From a virus: a stretch of 37,523 nucleotides of DNA. Location: positions 1 through 37,523 of the IMG/VR virus record IMGVR_UViG_3300027777_000073. One strand, given 5' to 3'. The notes under the pieces were generated by a model, which did no database searches, was not told where the DNA came from, and worked only from the letters and a program-made list of their open reading frames with translations. Positions 13,392 through 19,969 of this stretch are shown piece by piece. The number at the start of each line of letters is the position of its first letter. The first letter of the stretch is position 1. A program made the position numbers and the translations under genes.

Positions 13392-14855
13392 CTATTTAGT
13401 TTTTTCTGCAGCGTCAATCCTTTTTCCAATCCAAGCCATGCACGGCACGGCCATAGAATTGCCTAGTGCCTTGTATCGTGGACCATCTGGGCATTGATCC
13501 GCTGGCTTGTTACGCCAAGGAATTAGCGTGTGGTCGTCATCAAAGCCTTGGAGTCGTTCACATTCTCTTGGAGAGAGCCTGCGTACTGCCATCCGATCCG
13601 CTGGGTTAATTACTCCACCAGTATGATTAATGTCGGATGCTGAAGACGAAATTGACTGCGACTTATCTCCAATTGTTTTGTTATAGCAATCGACTGCAAC
13701 TGCCCCAACAAGATGAGCATCCTCATTGTAAGGCGCCCATCCAGCTTGACCCTGCATCTTGCTTGTTAGAGTTGGGGATGGATCTCTAAATGGAATCGCC
13801 TCCTGCACCAATGGCACATTCCCACCACCAGTTCCGTATCGTGATACGCAACTTGGAGCAACATCGTGCGGGCCAGTTACTCGGCTGTCGTTGGGATGGT
13901 TCTCGTAAAGGACAGCATGCTTGTCACCCTTGGTCAGAGTTGGGCAAGGATCACCCGGCTTACCCACTCCAAGTCCATTACCTTTGCCGTCTTGCTTGTC
14001 TCCGTGCTTGCCAGAATGTCGTGTCGCTTGGTCGTGGATGGGAATAACTGGAACAAGCAATCTTCCGCTTGTTAAGTCTTGATTGCCGATTCCCTTGTAG
14101 TCTCTTGCCAAAAGCGTATCAGATGGAGCAGACGGATTATTCCAATGCGATTGGTTAATCGCTTCGTGAACTGCCTTAATCTCCATCAATGCTTCGTCAC
14201 TACATCCTCCTCGACTTCCTTTGCACTGGGTGATTGTTGGACTAACTCCAACGCCTGCTTGAGCATTGGTGGCAACTCCTTGCCTCGTTTCTCGGCTCGG
14301 CGCAGGATTCCGGCGCACGCTTTCGGACTCAAATAAAACCTTTGCGGCAAGGTTCCCTTTTCCAAGATGTGCGACAACGAACACACGCCTGCGTCTTTGG
14401 GCCACTCCGAACCATTGAGCGTCCAGCACTCGGTATGCCCACTCATACCCCAGCTCCCCCAACGCTCCGAGGAAGGAACCAAAATCTTTTCCTCCGTTAG
14501 ATGACAAGACACCAGGGACATTTTCCCAGACAAGCCATCGAGGTTTGAGACGTTCAGCGATTGCAAGATATGTAAGCATAAGGTTTCCTCTTGGGTCTTT
14601 GAGTCCTTGCCTAAGTCCTGCAACGCTGAAGGACTGGCATGGCGTTCCTCCGACCAGAATGTCAATTGATCCGCTTTGTATTTCCCATTGTTCATATTTA
14701 CTCATGTCTCCTAAGTTTGGTACTTTCGGCCAATGATGCTTAAGCACCGCTGACGGAAATGGTTCTATTTCTGAAAACGCTACTGGCCTCCATCCGATAG
14801 GCTCCCAAGCTTTGGAAGCTGCTTCAATGCCAGAACATACGGATAGGTATTTCAT
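13392..14855 (-). CDS. DNA cytosine-C5 methyltransferase
   Basis: The 487-aa protein has the ordered C5-MTase motifs: motif I LSVCSGIEAASKAW (4-17), motif IV GGTPCQSFS with catalytic C73, motif VI ENV (111-113), motif VIII QRRRR (153-157), and near the end motif IX (RRLSPRECERLQGF) and motif X (ALGNSMAVP). Between VIII and IX lies a long target-recognition region with repeated PT(L/I)T-type segments. It transfers a methyl group from SAM to C5 of cytosine. No restriction partner is adjacent. It may protect phage DNA or supply 5mC to the dioxygenase encoded upstream. The start overlaps the stop of the 59-aa gene. Another long frame lies inside it (14186-14695). Confidence 0.95.
   Translation of the reverse strand: MKYLSVCSGIEAASKAWEPIGWRPVAFSEIEPFPSAVLKHHWPKVPNLGDMSKYEQWEIQSGSIDILVGGTPCQSFSVAGLRQGLKDPRGNLMLTYLAIAERLKPRWLVWENVPGVLSSNGGKDFGSFLGALGELGYEWAYRVLDAQWFGVAQRRRRVFVVAHLGKGNLAAKVLFESESVRRNPAPSRETRQGVATNAQAGVGVSPTITQCKGSRGGCSDEALMEIKAVHEAINQSHWNNPSAPSDTLLARDYKGIGNQDLTSGRLLVPVIPIHDQATRHSGKHGDKQDGKGNGLGVGKPGDPCPTLTKGDKHAVLYENHPNDSRVTGPHDVAPSCVSRYGTGGGNVPLVQEAIPFRDPSPTLTSKMQGQAGWAPYNEDAHLVGAVAVDCYNKTIGDKSQSISSSASDINHTGGVINPADRMAVRRLSPRECERLQGFDDDHTLIPWRNKPADQCPDGPRYKALGNSMAVPCMAWIGKRIDAAEKTK
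14186..14695 (-). CDS. Overlapping out-of-frame protein inside the C5-methyltransferase gene
   Basis: This same-strand frame lies wholly within the methyltransferase gene. Its C-terminal half does not look like a random shadow: it contains SEWPKDAGVCSLSHILEKG, then RFYLSPKACAGILRRAEKRG and KELPPMLKQALE. From memory, phage proteins carrying an LSPKACAGILRRAEKRGK(x)LP segment occur widely beside or overlapping C5-methyltransferases. The alternative frame therefore seems to be a conserved product. The start is uncertain: the ATG at 14695 lacks a ribosome binding site and later ATGs are possible. The segment shared with the enzyme covers motif IV to just past motif VIII. Function unknown. Confidence 0.5.
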   Translation of the reverse strand: MNNGKYKADQLTFWSEERHASPSALQDLGKDSKTQEETLCLHILQSLNVSNLDGLSGKMSLVSCHLTEEKILVPSSERWGSWGMSGHTECWTLNGSEWPKDAGVCSLSHILEKGTLPQRFYLSPKACAGILRRAEKRGKELPPMLKQALELVQQSPSAKEVEEDVVTKH

Positions 14856-15031
14856 TGTTCCTCAACAATCTCCTTACAAATCAAAGCCGCAGCATCGACC
14901 ATCGTAATTATCTGGATCATGTCAATTGCACGACCATGAGAAGCGCGATCCCTCTCCACAACCAGTTTTTCCCTGGCAGAGAGAAGGATGTCGCGCCCCC
15001 ACTTGAGGCGAGCTTTTGCCTCTGTATCCAT
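14852..15031 (-). CDS. Hypothetical helical protein, 59 aa
   Basis: The frame begins MDTEAKARLKWGRDILLSAR and ends KEIVEEQ. It is predicted to be mostly helical and highly charged. Start and stop both overlap neighbours (TAATG with the 60-aa gene at 15031, ATGA with the methyltransferase at 14855), so it is translationally coupled on both sides. Such coupling to the C5-methyltransferase suggests related timing or stoichiometry. I do not recognise it. Confidence 0.65.
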   Translation of the reverse strand: MDTEAKARLKWGRDILLSAREKLVVERDRASHGRAIDMIQIITMVDAAALICKEIVEEQ

Positions 15032-15213
15032 TACGAGCCTGACCGCATCCGAAACTTACGATGCGACTTGTTACTCTTCCCAGCAGCAGAGAGTGCTATC
15101 GCAATCATCTGCTGGCGTGAGCGAGGCTTACCGCCTGCTCCACGCTCCTTGCCCTTCTTCTTGTTGTCCATCGCCAACTCATGCATATTCTTCGATACGT
15201 CTTTACCTAGCAT
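15031..15213 (-). CDS. Small basic protein, 60 aa
   Basis: The product starts MLGKDVSKNMHELAMDN, has a very basic middle (KKKGKERGAGGKPRSRQQ) and then MIAIALSAAGKSNKSHRK. Small basic phage proteins with an RSRQQ-(x)IAIALSAAG phrase are common and uncharacterised; nucleic-acid binding is likely from the charge. A good ribosome binding site (AAGGAG) precedes the ATG. It is embedded in the operon between the dioxygenase and the methyltransferase. Confidence 0.7.
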   Translation of the reverse strand: MLGKDVSKNMHELAMDNKKKGKERGAGGKPRSRQQMIAIALSAAGKSNKSHRKFRMRSGS

Positions 15214-15215
15214 AT

Positions 15216-15443
15216 TTATTTCTCCTTATTGTTATAATGGGGATTAGGCACTGATGGTGCTTGTACCCCGAAGCTTGGATTCTCACATCTGCGACAATCT
15301 CGAATGTCAAAGTCAAGTATCTCGCCAGAGTTGAGCATTACCGTGAATATCTTATTATGATCCATTCCGTAATCAGTAACCAAGAATGCAAGACCTTCAC
15401 CTTTTGGGGTCATCATCCATAGTTCTGGATTAAGCTGGATCAT
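15216..15443 (-). CDS. Hypothetical protein, 75 aa
   Basis: I take the ATG at 15443 (MIQLNPELWMMTPKGEG), which overlaps the dioxygenase stop in an ATGA arrangement; an ATG at 15449 would add two residues. The product is a small, probably beta-rich protein (EGLAFLVTDYGMDHNKIFTV, then GEILDFDIRDCRRC) with two close cysteines and a polar tail. The arrangement resembles a small single-domain protein that binds a ligand or another protein. Function unknown. Confidence 0.65.
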   Translation of the reverse strand: MIQLNPELWMMTPKGEGLAFLVTDYGMDHNKIFTVMLNSGEILDFDIRDCRRCENPSFGVQAPSVPNPHYNNKEK

Positions 15444-16009
15444 TTCCATGCTGGTCCTGTAAACCAAGCCACCAATACCCAGCGAGTTCCCCAGATCGGC
15501 GCACGCGCCCTGTGTTCGATGTAGGATGGGAACCAGCATCCAGCCCCTTGCTCGCGTATGAATCGAGCGTTCTCAATGTCAGCCTTAACCTGTAACCCAC
15601 CGCCAATGTATTCGTGTGGTGCGGATAGGTTGACTACGGCTGTAAGTTTGCGATCAGAGGCCGTATACGAATCCCAGTGCCACTTAAACCTCTGGAACGG
15701 ACGATAGCGAAGCACCTGCAACTGCTGGATGCCTTGGATGTCGAATCGCCATTGCTCGGCATTGATGCTTTCTGTAATCTCTTTCATCACATTGTAGATC
15801 CACTTGTGATGTTGGCTGAATGGTATCCAACACGACGAGCATGTACGAGTACGAGATACTTTATGCGTTACGCCATCCTTGGCTAGTACTGGCGCACGCT
15901 TCATACCGATTACTTGAGCGTCTTGGCGAATCATCTCGCACTGGCTAGGAGTCAGCACATAGCGATCTACGGATGCGGTTAATACTTTCTGCTTGAATGT
16001 CTCGATCAT
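15440..16009 (-). CDS. 2-oxoglutarate/Fe(II)-dependent dioxygenase (prolyl-hydroxylase-like)
   Basis: The 189-aa protein has a full iron and 2OG binding set. LRYRPFQRFKWHWDS contains the HxD pair (H111, D113), RKLTAVVNL and the GGGLQV turn follow, then FPSYIEHRARAPIWGTRW gives the distal His (H166) and the 2OG-binding Arg (R176). The pattern is that of the P4H/PKHD-type double-stranded beta-helix family. It should hydroxylate a protein, nucleobase or small molecule using O2 and 2OG. It is three genes upstream of the C5-methyltransferase and in the same operon as two glycosyltransferases, so oxidation of 5-methylcytosine is a plausible but unproven role. It looks less like classical TET/JBP than like P4H. 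Confidence 0.88.
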   Translation of the reverse strand: MIETFKQKVLTASVDRYVLTPSQCEMIRQDAQVIGMKRAPVLAKDGVTHKVSRTRTCSSCWIPFSQHHKWIYNVMKEITESINAEQWRFDIQGIQQLQVLRYRPFQRFKWHWDSYTASDRKLTAVVNLSAPHEYIGGGLQVKADIENARFIREQGAGCWFPSYIEHRARAPIWGTRWVLVAWFTGPAWK

Positions 16010-16149
16010 AGTATGTTGTCCTTCAAAAAATCAATCAGCTTGCAGACGATAAATACTCCAGCCAAAACAATTGAGGCAAGAACGCAGAACATAAATGCCA
16101 GCCAAGTCAGAATCCAAATCATATCACCAATTGTTTCAAGCAATTGCAT
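16006..16149 (-). CDS. Small single-span membrane protein, 47 aa
   Basis: I choose the ATG at 16149 because a GGAGG lies 9 bases upstream; a second in-frame ATG at 16122 would give 38 aa. The product has a strong hydrophobic span (ILTWLAFMFCVLASIVLAGV) and a short basic/acidic tail (CKLIDFLKDNIL). Its start overlaps the end of the 105-aa gene and its stop overlaps the dioxygenase start (ATGA). It could be a membrane-active accessory protein; no known family is recognised. Confidence 0.6.
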   Translation of the reverse strand: MQLLETIGDMIWILTWLAFMFCVLASIVLAGVFIVCKLIDFLKDNIL

Positions 16150-16453
16150 AATCATTATCCTCCAATTTGCGCAGCAGAGTCCTATTGTCGATCCTTATTC
16201 CTGAAGCCCTGCACCACCAGGCAACTGTTCCGTTCTTAAAATCTTTAAGTAAATTCTGCACCTCGTGCATATTCTTATATTCAAGAGCATCGTTAAGAGG
16301 CACGCCGTGATGATCTCGCACAATCTTCATACCCTCCACCATCCCTCGCTTACGCAACATCCGCAGGTCACGGATCGCCTGCAACGCAACCTCGCCAGCC
16401 AACTGTTGCAATCTTTCATCGTAGTCTCCCTTGGTTAAATGCGTTGATCTCAT
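16136..16453 (-). CDS. Hypothetical protein, 105 aa
   Basis: The product starts MRSTHLTKGDYDERLQQLAG. It is helical and basic in the first half (VALQAIRDLRMLRKRGMVEG) and continues with HHGVPLNDALEYKNMHEVQN and a C-terminal segment with WWCRASGIRI that could form a helix-turn-helix-like end. It overlaps the upstream gene in ATGA fashion (16450-16453). A DNA-binding or regulatory role is possible from the charge and helices, but I recognise no family. Confidence 0.65.
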   Translation of the reverse strand: MRSTHLTKGDYDERLQQLAGEVALQAIRDLRMLRKRGMVEGMKIVRDHHGVPLNDALEYKNMHEVQNLLKDFKNGTVAWWCRASGIRIDNRTLLRKLEDNDYAIA

Positions 16454-16662
16454 TTGCGTTTGCGTTGTGCCTTATGCCATTTCGCATAATCGTTCCATTC
16501 CTGACAAGCTAAATCTGCTTCCTCTCGTGAATTAAATAAATCAGTAAGTGGCGGGAATCCTTTTGGCGGCCTAGATCCCCACAGGCGAGGACCAATTACG
16601 TTGCCAGCCATCGTATGAAGTCGGAACTTTCCGCACTCCTCGACGACTTTAATCTCGGTCAT
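16450..16662 (-). CDS. Hypothetical protein, 70 aa
   Basis: The product starts MTEIKVVEECGKFRLH and contains FNSREEADLACQEWNDYAKW before a basic end (HKAQRKRK). The middle resembles the small domains in which a beta-hairpin is followed by an F-x-S-R-E-E-A-x-x-A helix, found in many short phage proteins of unknown function. Start and stop overlap both neighbours by 4 bases, so it is part of the coupled operon. Confidence 0.65.
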   Translation of the reverse strand: MTEIKVVEECGKFRLHTMAGNVIGPRLWGSRPPKGFPPLTDLFNSREEADLACQEWNDYAKWHKAQRKRK

Positions 16663-17324
16663 CTCCCAAGCTCGACAAGCTTTGCTTCGTCTTCTTTAAT
16701 CTGGTCAGCCAACTTAACCAGATCATTCGACTGCCCAGCGTAGTGAATGCAAAATGCGTCCTTGTACCGATCCAACCCAAAGTGTGACTCAACGCTGGTC
16801 ATGCAATTGTAGGCTGGGTCAAGATTATCCAGCGGTACATTCCAGAGGTGAATCATAATGTTCATCCAAGTCTGCTCGGCAAAATGGTTCGGAAGCAAGC
16901 CAAGCGGAGGCATGGAAAGTATACCAACGGCCTTGGAAGAAACTACAAATACGCCAGTGTTGACGTAGAATCTTGGATCAATCCTTGCCCCGAATGCGCT
17001 GGCAAGCTTTCCCATCTCGTACTTGCGATCAAGAAAAGCACCCTCGTCGAATGCTGAGAACATCTCAACTTCAGCACCAATCTCATCGCAGTCGTTGGCA
17101 ATCAGAACATCGCAGTCAACAAACGTAATCTGCTCATAGCCCTTTGTGGCTATGATGTTCCCGATTGCGGATTTGCTGTACTGCACTGGCTCGACCAACG
17201 GCTTATCCAATGCCATGAAATCAATCTTGTGACGCTTGCAGTAAGCTTCCATCCTTGGCTGCGTAAGCTCTAGGATCTTCTTCCAATCATCACCGAACGC
17301 CTGCGTTACCAATCCTTTTTTCAT
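16659..17324 (-). CDS. GT-A fold glycosyltransferase (GT8-like)
   Basis: The 221-aa protein has GT-A signatures. An N-terminal beta-alpha unit opens MKKGLVTQAFGDDW, the DxD metal-binding motif appears in FVDCDVLI (DCD at 70-72), RFYVNTGVFVVS is the usual acceptor-site strand, EQTWMN follows, and FCIHYAG near the end matches the HxxG of GT8-type enzymes. It should transfer a sugar from a nucleotide-sugar donor. It is coupled by 4-base overlaps to both neighbours. Targets could be modified DNA bases (see the C5-methyltransferase and dioxygenase in this operon), a virion protein or host glycan. The N-terminus has no signal peptide, so a cytoplasmic substrate fits. Confidence 0.8.
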   Translation of the reverse strand: MKKGLVTQAFGDDWKKILELTQPRMEAYCKRHKIDFMALDKPLVEPVQYSKSAIGNIIATKGYEQITFVDCDVLIANDCDEIGAEVEMFSAFDEGAFLDRKYEMGKLASAFGARIDPRFYVNTGVFVVSSKAVGILSMPPLGLLPNHFAEQTWMNIMIHLWNVPLDNLDPAYNCMTSVESHFGLDRYKDAFCIHYAGQSNDLVKLADQIKEDEAKLVELGR

Positions 17325-17503
17325 TTGTCATTCCTATCGTAATCTTCCCATGTGATATGCTTGCAACCCTCGATTGCGTCCTCTCGCGTTTGGTAAGTAT
17401 CGAAGTGGGACCAGTCTTCTTCTCTGCCTTCACCAGTCTCGTCAATATAAACCGCCCACTCTGGCTTTCCGTCTTCGTCAAATTCTTTCTTAATCCATCT
17501 CAT
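17321..17503 (-). CDS. Hypothetical acidic protein, 60 aa
   Basis: The product starts MRWIKKEFDEDGKPEWAVYI and continues with a W/E/D-rich segment (GREEDWSHFDTYQTREDAIE) to a short C-terminal end with ITWEDYDRND. It is very acidic and compact, probably a small beta-alpha domain. It is coupled by ATGA overlaps on both sides. I see no homology that would give a function; acidic small early proteins sometimes mimic DNA or bind host enzymes, but this is only a thought. Confidence 0.65.
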   Translation of the reverse strand: MRWIKKEFDEDGKPEWAVYIDETGEGREEDWSHFDTYQTREDAIEGCKHITWEDYDRNDK

Positions 17504-17796
17504 AGTCTTGGTACTTCCTTTCTTATTTGAGCTAATACGAATAGGGATCTTACCAGGGCGCGCTCGAGATGGTCAACACTTGTTTCTCCATTCACGTCTG
17601 GACAAGGCGTTGACTTGTGCAACTGCATCTGCGCTGTGGCTAGGTGGCGAATAGCTCTTGCGATATGGTAATCGTGCGTAGGCCGATCCTTCTCCAGCCA
17701 GTCTCCGTATCCAGACTTATCTGATCCCTTACCCATTACGCGCCACACAATCTCCTGTGCAGCATTGCCCATCTCTTGGATTGTTGGTGCGGTCAT
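17500..17796 (-). CDS. Hypothetical helical protein, 98 aa (possible dNTP-phosphohydrolase-like fragment)
   Basis: I take the ATG at 17796, which overlaps the exonuclease stop (ATGA), rather than the in-frame start at 17838. The protein begins MTAPTIQEMGNAAQEIVW. Its pattern YGDWLEKDRP, ARAIRHLATAQMQ, GETSVDHLERALVRSLFVLA is weakly like DUF5664-type phage dATP/dGTP pyrophosphohydrolase domains, which have a YG-x-W, then RHL, then D-x-x-G-x-x-H-x-x-x-A pattern. The resemblance is only partial, and the metal ligands are incomplete. I therefore leave the function open. Confidence 0.6.
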   Translation of the reverse strand: MTAPTIQEMGNAAQEIVWRVMGKGSDKSGYGDWLEKDRPTHDYHIARAIRHLATAQMQLHKSTPCPDVNGETSVDHLERALVRSLFVLAQIRKEVPRL

Positions 17797-18629
17797 AACT
17801 TCATCCCTGGAGGCGTGTAGCCCTTTACCCAAGACCATACTTTCTGCATAGCACAGAAGGCAATACCAGCTTGGTAGAGTTCGTCTTTATCCCAAACTTT
17901 AGTCATTATTTTGCTGGGATCATTTGATGCCAGCACGATTGATACGCCTGCTGCTTTGGGGTTTTCGGAAGCTGACAAGTAAGCAAAAATTTGGGCGCAA
18001 TCTGTGTCATAGAATGGCTCATATTTTGGATTAACTTTCCGATTCTTTAAGTCAACGATAGCGTCACCAACACCCCGTAGTTTGACGTATGCGTCACATC
18101 TTCCAGCATACCCTGCGCCAACAAGTGCCTTCTCGCACCAGTAGGTCTTTTCCACGTTTTCTTCTGCCCACTTCTTAAACGTGGCGATGTATGGTTGCAG
18201 GATTGGGTCTGTGGTAGTATCACGTCCCATAAGGATATTTTCTGCCTCCTCGTGCATAAGCGTGCCATGTTGAGCTGCCTTCGTTGTTGATTCTTTAGAG
18301 TCCTTAACCACTCTTCGAGAGTAATCTTCGAGCGTTTCATTTTCCTCCTTTGGCAACGTCAATGATGACATAATTGCCTGTTCAATTTTCCAACTGGTCA
18401 ATTGGGGCTTATCCAAAATAGACAAAATCGAAGTAACGCTAGGATAAAGAAGCATCTTCCTAGCATCGGCAACAGTCGTATTCCTAAATTTGCCATTCTT
18501 GCCCATAACTGTATGAGCAGATTCCCCCTCGGCTGTGTACCAATGACCCGCCTGGTCCGTTTGGACCAGACGGGTAACATGTTTCTTTCCATCTATATAG
18601 ACGAACCCATTGCTAATTGTGAGTGCCAT
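17793..18629 (-). CDS. RecB/Cas4-family PD-(D/E)XK exonuclease
   Basis: The 278-aa protein has a RecB-nuclease motif set: AAQHGTLMHEEAENIL (H126), YAGRCDAYV (D179), AIVDLKNRK (D193, K195) and the QxxxY motif QIFAY (213-217). Such proteins are 5'-3' or single-strand exonucleases used in phage recombination and repair. It is followed by small genes and preceded directly by the SSB-like gene, with which it shares a TAATG overlap at 18629. An exonuclease coupled to an ssDNA-binding protein is a common recombination module; no annealing protein of the Red-beta type is evident. Confidence 0.85.
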   Translation of the reverse strand: MALTISNGFVYIDGKKHVTRLVQTDQAGHWYTAEGESAHTVMGKNGKFRNTTVADARKMLLYPSVTSILSILDKPQLTSWKIEQAIMSSLTLPKEENETLEDYSRRVVKDSKESTTKAAQHGTLMHEEAENILMGRDTTTDPILQPYIATFKKWAEENVEKTYWCEKALVGAGYAGRCDAYVKLRGVGDAIVDLKNRKVNPKYEPFYDTDCAQIFAYLSASENPKAAGVSIVLASNDPSKIMTKVWDKDELYQAGIAFCAMQKVWSWVKGYTPPGMKL

Positions 18630-19270
18630 TAGAACGGCATTGCGTTGCCGTTTTCGTCAAGCTCGACTTTGGTAGTCGTAGGCTTTCCTGCGGCAGTCGC
18701 AAACTCCTTGGAGGCGCGGATCTTTTCCTGCAACCAGTCGGGCATATCGTTGAACTGCCCAGCCTCACCCTGTTCGATCTCGTAATACAACTGATCGTTG
18801 GTGGTGGTAGCTGGTGCTTTCATGCCCTTGGGGAGCTTGGATGCACCCGCAATGGCGCAATACTGCCGACCTTGCTGGCTGGTCTTGTGGATCAGCGTGA
18901 GCATAGCTGGTTTACCAAGAAGGTTCTTCAAGCTGAACGCTTGTAGTTCCTTGGATGTGAAGGTCTGGCCGCGCCATTGTTCGAGAAGCTTCCGCAAGCT
19001 TGCTTTCTCGCCAAGACTGCGCGTCTGCTCGATGGAAACGACCATAGGCTTTTGAACCTTGGTCACTTTGCCTTTCTCTTCTACCTCGTACTCATCAGTC
19101 TGATCAGGCAACTCAAAGGTCAAGCGAACTTTGGGTGTCCACTTCTCTTGGTTATCCCAGTTGGTCTTCTGGTGTCCAAGATCGACCAACGAGTAAAGAA
19201 CGCCTACGGTTGCGCCAGCTTCGGGCAACTTGCGTTCTGATTTCTGCGATTCACTTAATGTCAATGCCAT
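18629..19270 (-). CDS. Probable ssDNA-binding protein (OB-fold-like, SSB-type C-terminal tip)
   Basis: The 213-aa protein starts MALTLSESQKSERKL. It has a beta-rich core (VGVLYSLVDLGHQKT, KVRLTFELPDQTDEYEVEE, AMLTLIHKTSQQGRQYCAIA) that suits an OB fold. It ends LDENGNAMPF, close to the acidic tip ending in PF that bacterial SSBs use to bind partner proteins. It has a strong ribosome binding site (AAGGAG) and is coupled to the exonuclease gene. Binding ssDNA during replication or recombination is a reasonable inference; the family is not certain and no catalytic site is expected. Confidence 0.6.
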   Translation of the reverse strand: MALTLSESQKSERKLPEAGATVGVLYSLVDLGHQKTNWDNQEKWTPKVRLTFELPDQTDEYEVEEKGKVTKVQKPMVVSIEQTRSLGEKASLRKLLEQWRGQTFTSKELQAFSLKNLLGKPAMLTLIHKTSQQGRQYCAIAGASKLPKGMKAPATTTNDQLYYEIEQGEAGQFNDMPDWLQEKIRASKEFATAAGKPTTTKVELDENGNAMPF

Positions 19271-19283
19271 TGTAGTATCTCCT

Positions 19284-19745
19284 TTATTTATTTGGGTTTA
19301 TTGGTTGTATGTATTTGGGGGTAAGTTGGTCTGGGCTATGTACCCAAAATCCAGCACCGACAGTCGTTGCCATCGGATTGTTTGGTACATATTCGATCTT
19401 CACATTTGCTGGTGCAATCTGTCGAGCCAATTCGCACACGCTGTCGGCGGTCAGTATGACTAACCATTCCTTGCGTCCATTACGCCGAAAGAATACCGCT
19501 GGAATCTTGCCTTCTGGACAATCCCGCTTCGCTTGCTCCATCCACTCTTCGGGCTTGAGTGCTTGGCAACGCTTGCCTTCGATATGAAATGGGAAGTTCT
19601 CGCAAACCACATCCCCGCTGCCACCCTCTGGATTACCTGCGAACTGCTGCGTCCTTCTGGCTTTCTGCCAGCCTTGCTCCCGCAGGTAATTTGCTAATTC
19701 ACGCTCGCCCGCTGCACCCTTAGCTCGACTATTGATTTTGCCCAT
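19284..19745 (-). CDS. Holliday-junction-resolvase-like (Hjc-type) nuclease
   Basis: The 153-aa protein starts MGKINSRAKGAAGERELANY, the typical beginning of Hjc-like resolvases (basic residues, then G-ERE with E14). It continues NPEGGSGDVVCENFPFHIEG, giving D45 and the E56-x-K58 pair of the PD-(D/E)XK core. Such enzymes cut branched DNA during recombination or before packaging. The C-terminal half has no extra domain. It sits between the SSB-like gene and a small gene. Confidence 0.82.
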   Translation of the reverse strand: MGKINSRAKGAAGERELANYLREQGWQKARRTQQFAGNPEGGSGDVVCENFPFHIEGKRCQALKPEEWMEQAKRDCPEGKIPAVFFRRNGRKEWLVILTADSVCELARQIAPANVKIEYVPNNPMATTVGAGFWVHSPDQLTPKYIQPINPNK

Positions 19746-19789
19746 CCATTGGGTTTAGCTGTCAACCCACACCAGCGTCGAGATATATT

Positions 19790-19969
19790 TTAGTTCCGCC
19801 AAGTTCTATTAGCTTTGCTAATATCCTCATTAAATCGTCTAATCATTGATATCATTGTCAGCTTCTCGACGATCTTCTTGTTCTTCTTGACCCAAGCCAC
19901 GGCTTCGTCAAAGGATTGTGTATCCTTCAGTCCATCCTCAAACTTCGCCCACGCCTCCTTCTCGGTCAT
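19790..19969 (-). CDS. Hypothetical protein, 59 aa
   Basis: I start it at the ATG at 19969 (MTEKEAWAKFEDGLKD), which overlaps the upstream nuclease stop by ATGA; a longer frame to 20011 would overlap more. The product is a charged helical protein with a repeated aromatic/acidic pattern (FDEAVAWVKKNKKIVEKL) and a basic end. The function is unknown. It is coupled with the PD-(D/E)XK protein, so it might be a partner. Confidence 0.6.
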   Translation of the reverse strand: MTEKEAWAKFEDGLKDTQSFDEAVAWVKKNKKIVEKLTMISMIRRFNEDISKANRTWRN

